Shown here: positions 62,242 through 64,000 of the stretch, one piece after another
How positions within the stretch are numbered: position 1 is the first letter of the stretch
Layout: each line of letters begins with the position of its first letter
Source: Marinobacter salarius
GTDB taxonomy: Bacteria > Pseudomonadota > Gammaproteobacteria > Pseudomonadales > Oleiphilaceae
Assembly (NCBI RefSeq): GCF_032922745.1
Contig: NZ_CP136693.1
Span: 2,666,001-2,730,000, forward strand
Direction: 5' to 3'
Length of the DNA: 64,000 nt
Notes under the pieces: model-generated
Told to the model about the DNA's origin: nothing
Databases searched by the model: none
Seen by the model: the letters and a program-made list of their open reading frames with translations, nothing else
Translations under genes and position numbers: made by a program

Positions 62242-63654
62242 GTGGCCCACGTCAGATTGTTCAGGCATTACATTCATGTTCCCTTCGTTATCCTGGGCCT
62301 TATTGACTTAGTTGTTCTGGCGATCAGCTTTTCGCTTGCTGCTTTTTTCCGCCACTTCGGGGAAGTCTCCTTTTTTCTCGATAGCCTTATATTCCTTCTG
62401 CCTTCTGCAATTGTCTTCGGTCTTGTCAACCTTCTGGTTATGATTGCCCTGGGTGTCCACCAGTCCCGGCTTGAGGAAGGGATGTCCGGCATGATGTTGC
62501 GGACAATCTTTGCGCTAATCATCGGCGTGCCGGCGTCCAGTGTGATCTATATCCTGGGTAACGACTGGCTCTGGTATCTGGGCTTTACAGACTTGCTGAC
62601 ATCTGCTTCTGTCTTTGGCTTTTTCCTCCTCGGGATAAGTCGATTGGTGTTCTTTGCCATGGCAGGAAAAGATGCGTTCAAGCGGAAGGTTCTGGTTCTG
62701 GGGGCCGGCTTCAGGGCAAGGCAGCTTCTTGAGGATCTGACAACACCCTTCAACCGCAAGGGTTTTATTCTTACCGGGTTTGTTTCGTTACCGGATGAGC
62801 CGGTTCAGGTAAGCCAGGAAAACCTTCTCCAGCTCCCATCAACGCTCCATCAGTACATACTCAGGCACCCGGTCAAGGAAATTGTGGTCGCTGTGGACGA
62901 TCGTCGCAAGGGCCTCCCGATGGAAGATCTCCTGGAGTGCAAAATGCTCGGCGTTCGTATTGTCGACGGCGCGAGCTTCTACGAGAGGGAGTCAAGAAAA
63001 GTCGCTCTGGAAATGGTGACTCATGGCTGGCTGGTGTTTTCTGACGGATTCAAAGTATCGTCTGTCTATGGTTTTGGCAAGCGTTCACTGGATATTCTGG
63101 CAGCTACCACTTTGCTGTTGGCCGGCCTGCCTCTGATGATTCTCACGGCAATAGCCATCAAGATCGAAGATGGACTAAAAGCCCCGATTTTCTACAGTCA
63201 GGAGCGTGTAGGTCTAAGTGGCGCCGTTTTCAGGGTTCATAAGTTCCGCTCCATGATCACCGACGCGGAAAAGAATGGTGCCGTCTGGGCCAGTCAGAAC
63301 GATGCAAGGGTCACTAAGGTAGGGGAGATTATCCGCAAAATTCGGGTTGATGAGTTGCCACAGATCTTCAATGTATTGAACGGCACGATGGCTTTTGTCG
63401 GTCCTCGCCCTGAAAGGCCGGTCTTTGTAGAGCAACTGTCGGAAACGATTCCATTCTACAGTGAACGGCACAGAGTCAAGCCCGGTTTGACGGGATGGGC
63501 CCAGCTTTGTTTTGCTTATGCTGATAATGAAGAAGACACCCGCGAAAAGCTCCGTTATGACCTTTACTATATAAAGAATCAAAGTCTGTTACTCGATTTG
63601 TTGATTATAATTCAGACAGTAGAAGTGGTATTGTTCAAGAAAGGATCAAGGTAG
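62242..63654 (+). CDS. Exosortase-associated sugar transferase (polyprenyl glycosylphosphotransferase)
   Basis: Starts repeat-unit synthesis by moving a hexose-1-phosphate to undecaprenyl phosphate. It has 470 residues: four N-terminal membrane helices (about 12-135), a Rossmann-like CoA-binding-type middle (VLVLGAGFRARQLLEDL), one membrane helix (about 285-307) and the bacterial sugar-transferase domain (YSQERVGLSGAVFRVHKFRSM, KIRVDELPQIFNVL, FVGPRPERP, RHRVKPGLTGWAQ). It is of the PEP-CTERM/EpsB-type (TIGR03013-like) class. GTG start with AAGGAG. First gene of the exopolysaccharide locus, 62 bases before the export gene. Confidence 0.9.
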   Translation: MAHVRLFRHYIHVPFVILGLIDLVVLAISFSLAAFFRHFGEVSFFLDSLIFLLPSAIVFGLVNLLVMIALGVHQSRLEEGMSGMMLRTIFALIIGVPASSVIYILGNDWLWYLGFTDLLTSASVFGFFLLGISRLVFFAMAGKDAFKRKVLVLGAGFRARQLLEDLTTPFNRKGFILTGFVSLPDEPVQVSQENLLQLPSTLHQYILRHPVKEIVVAVDDRRKGLPMEDLLECKMLGVRIVDGASFYERESRKVALEMVTHGWLVFSDGFKVSSVYGFGKRSLDILAATTLLLAGLPLMILTAIAIKIEDGLKAPIFYSQERVGLSGAVFRVHKFRSMITDAEKNGAVWASQNDARVTKVGEIIRKIRVDELPQIFNVLNGTMAFVGPRPERPVFVEQLSETIPFYSERHRVKPGLTGWAQLCFAYADNEEDTREKLRYDLYYIKNQSLLLDLLIIIQTVEVVLFKKGSR

Positions 63655-63715
63655 TTTCGGGGCCAGCTTTTCCCGAGACATGGAAACAGGCAAGGAATTG
63701 TAGAGAGGACTTAAA

Positions 63716-64000
63716 ATGTCATCGAAGTATTCACTCCTGGGGTTAGTGTTCTCCGTTACCGCAATCGTATTTGCTTCGGGTTGTGCAGGCCCCACAACGT
63801 CATCTCCTGAAAAGATCCAGCGCGCTCTGGCTGTTGACACAACCAACAGCGTTGATGAGTACATTCTTGGCGCTACAGACGTGGTGCGGGTTTCCGTTTG
63901 GCGAAATGAGGATCTGAGCATTTCGGTCCCTATCAGGCCGGATGGCAAAATATCCGTGCCGCTTGTAGGTGATGTACAGGCCTCCGGCCGTACGCCGGAT
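63716..64000 (+). CDS. Polysaccharide export lipoprotein, exosortase-linked (cut by window edge)
   Basis: The frame is open to the end of the window (95 codons). It has a lipoprotein signal with lipobox ASGC (Cys23) and the start of a Wza-type polysaccharide export domain: DEYILGATDVVRVSVWRNEDLS followed by RPDGKISVPLVGDVQASG. This is the PEP-CTERM-associated exopolysaccharide export family. AGAGGA precedes the ATG. It should form the outer-membrane channel for the polymer begun by the upstream transferase. The remaining genes (chain length protein, exosortase) are expected to the right. Confidence 0.88.
   Translation, partial: MSSKYSLLGLVFSVTAIVFASGCAGPTTSSPEKIQRALAVDTTNSVDEYILGATDVVRVSVWRNEDLSISVPIRPDGKISVPLVGDVQASGRTPD

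Overview
The window reads as chromosomal DNA of a marine gammaproteobacterium. Gene content, gene order and protein sequence look most like Marinobacter or a close relative; this is inferred from family resemblance, not from a search. Most of it is dense housekeeping sequence. I see no insertion sequence, integrase, prophage or CRISPR array.

Layout. 1-7 kb: the end of guaB and guaA (GMP synthesis, separated by an intrinsic terminator), a cytochrome c/beta-propeller protein, tadA, then galE, ugd and a HIT protein (UDP-sugar supply). 7-21 kb: fabR, aspS, a YebC regulator, ruvCAB, ybgC-tolQRAB-pal-cpoB (cell-envelope constriction), two identical tRNA-Lys genes with a terminator, nadA and a BepA-like protease. 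21-31 kb: tusA, a PerM-type membrane protein, a Bcp peroxiredoxin, dapA-bamC-purC, an outer-membrane barrel, a UDP-glucuronate epimerase-like gene, a complete DctPQM TRAP transporter and tRNA-Val. 31-34 kb: a DMT permease, a secreted lipase and a 5'-truncated gene remnant.

34.4-40.4 kb holds the most unusual set. It contains a CDP-alcohol phosphatidyltransferase with a YceI protein, a BchC-like dehydrogenase, a pyruvoyltetrahydropterin-synthase-like protein lacking the usual catalytic residues, a glycosyltransferase fused to a methyltransferase, a flippase-like membrane protein, and a stand-alone RibD-type reductase. Together they suggest an uncharacterised pathway making a glycosylated, methylated, possibly lipid-linked pterin- or pyrimidine-derived molecule. 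No product can be named from sequence.

41-49 kb: galU, a POTRA-less TpsB-like barrel, then opgG, a small gene, opgH and opgD (osmoregulated periplasmic glucan). galU, galE and ugd make the UDP-sugars that such glucans and exopolysaccharides use. 49-60 kb: the methylcitrate pathway (GntR regulator, prpB, prpC, acnD, prpF), with prpD displaced about 3 kb downstream. The gap holds a truncated PEP-CTERM gene and a large PA14/calcium-repeat lipoprotein on the opposite strand. Three copies of a TTGTTGACAA-like operator precede the GntR gene.

60-64 kb: a frameshifted and an intact PEP-CTERM gene, each behind a sigma-54-type promoter, followed by the first two genes of an exosortase-associated exopolysaccharide locus (sugar transferase and polysaccharide export lipoprotein), which runs off the right edge.
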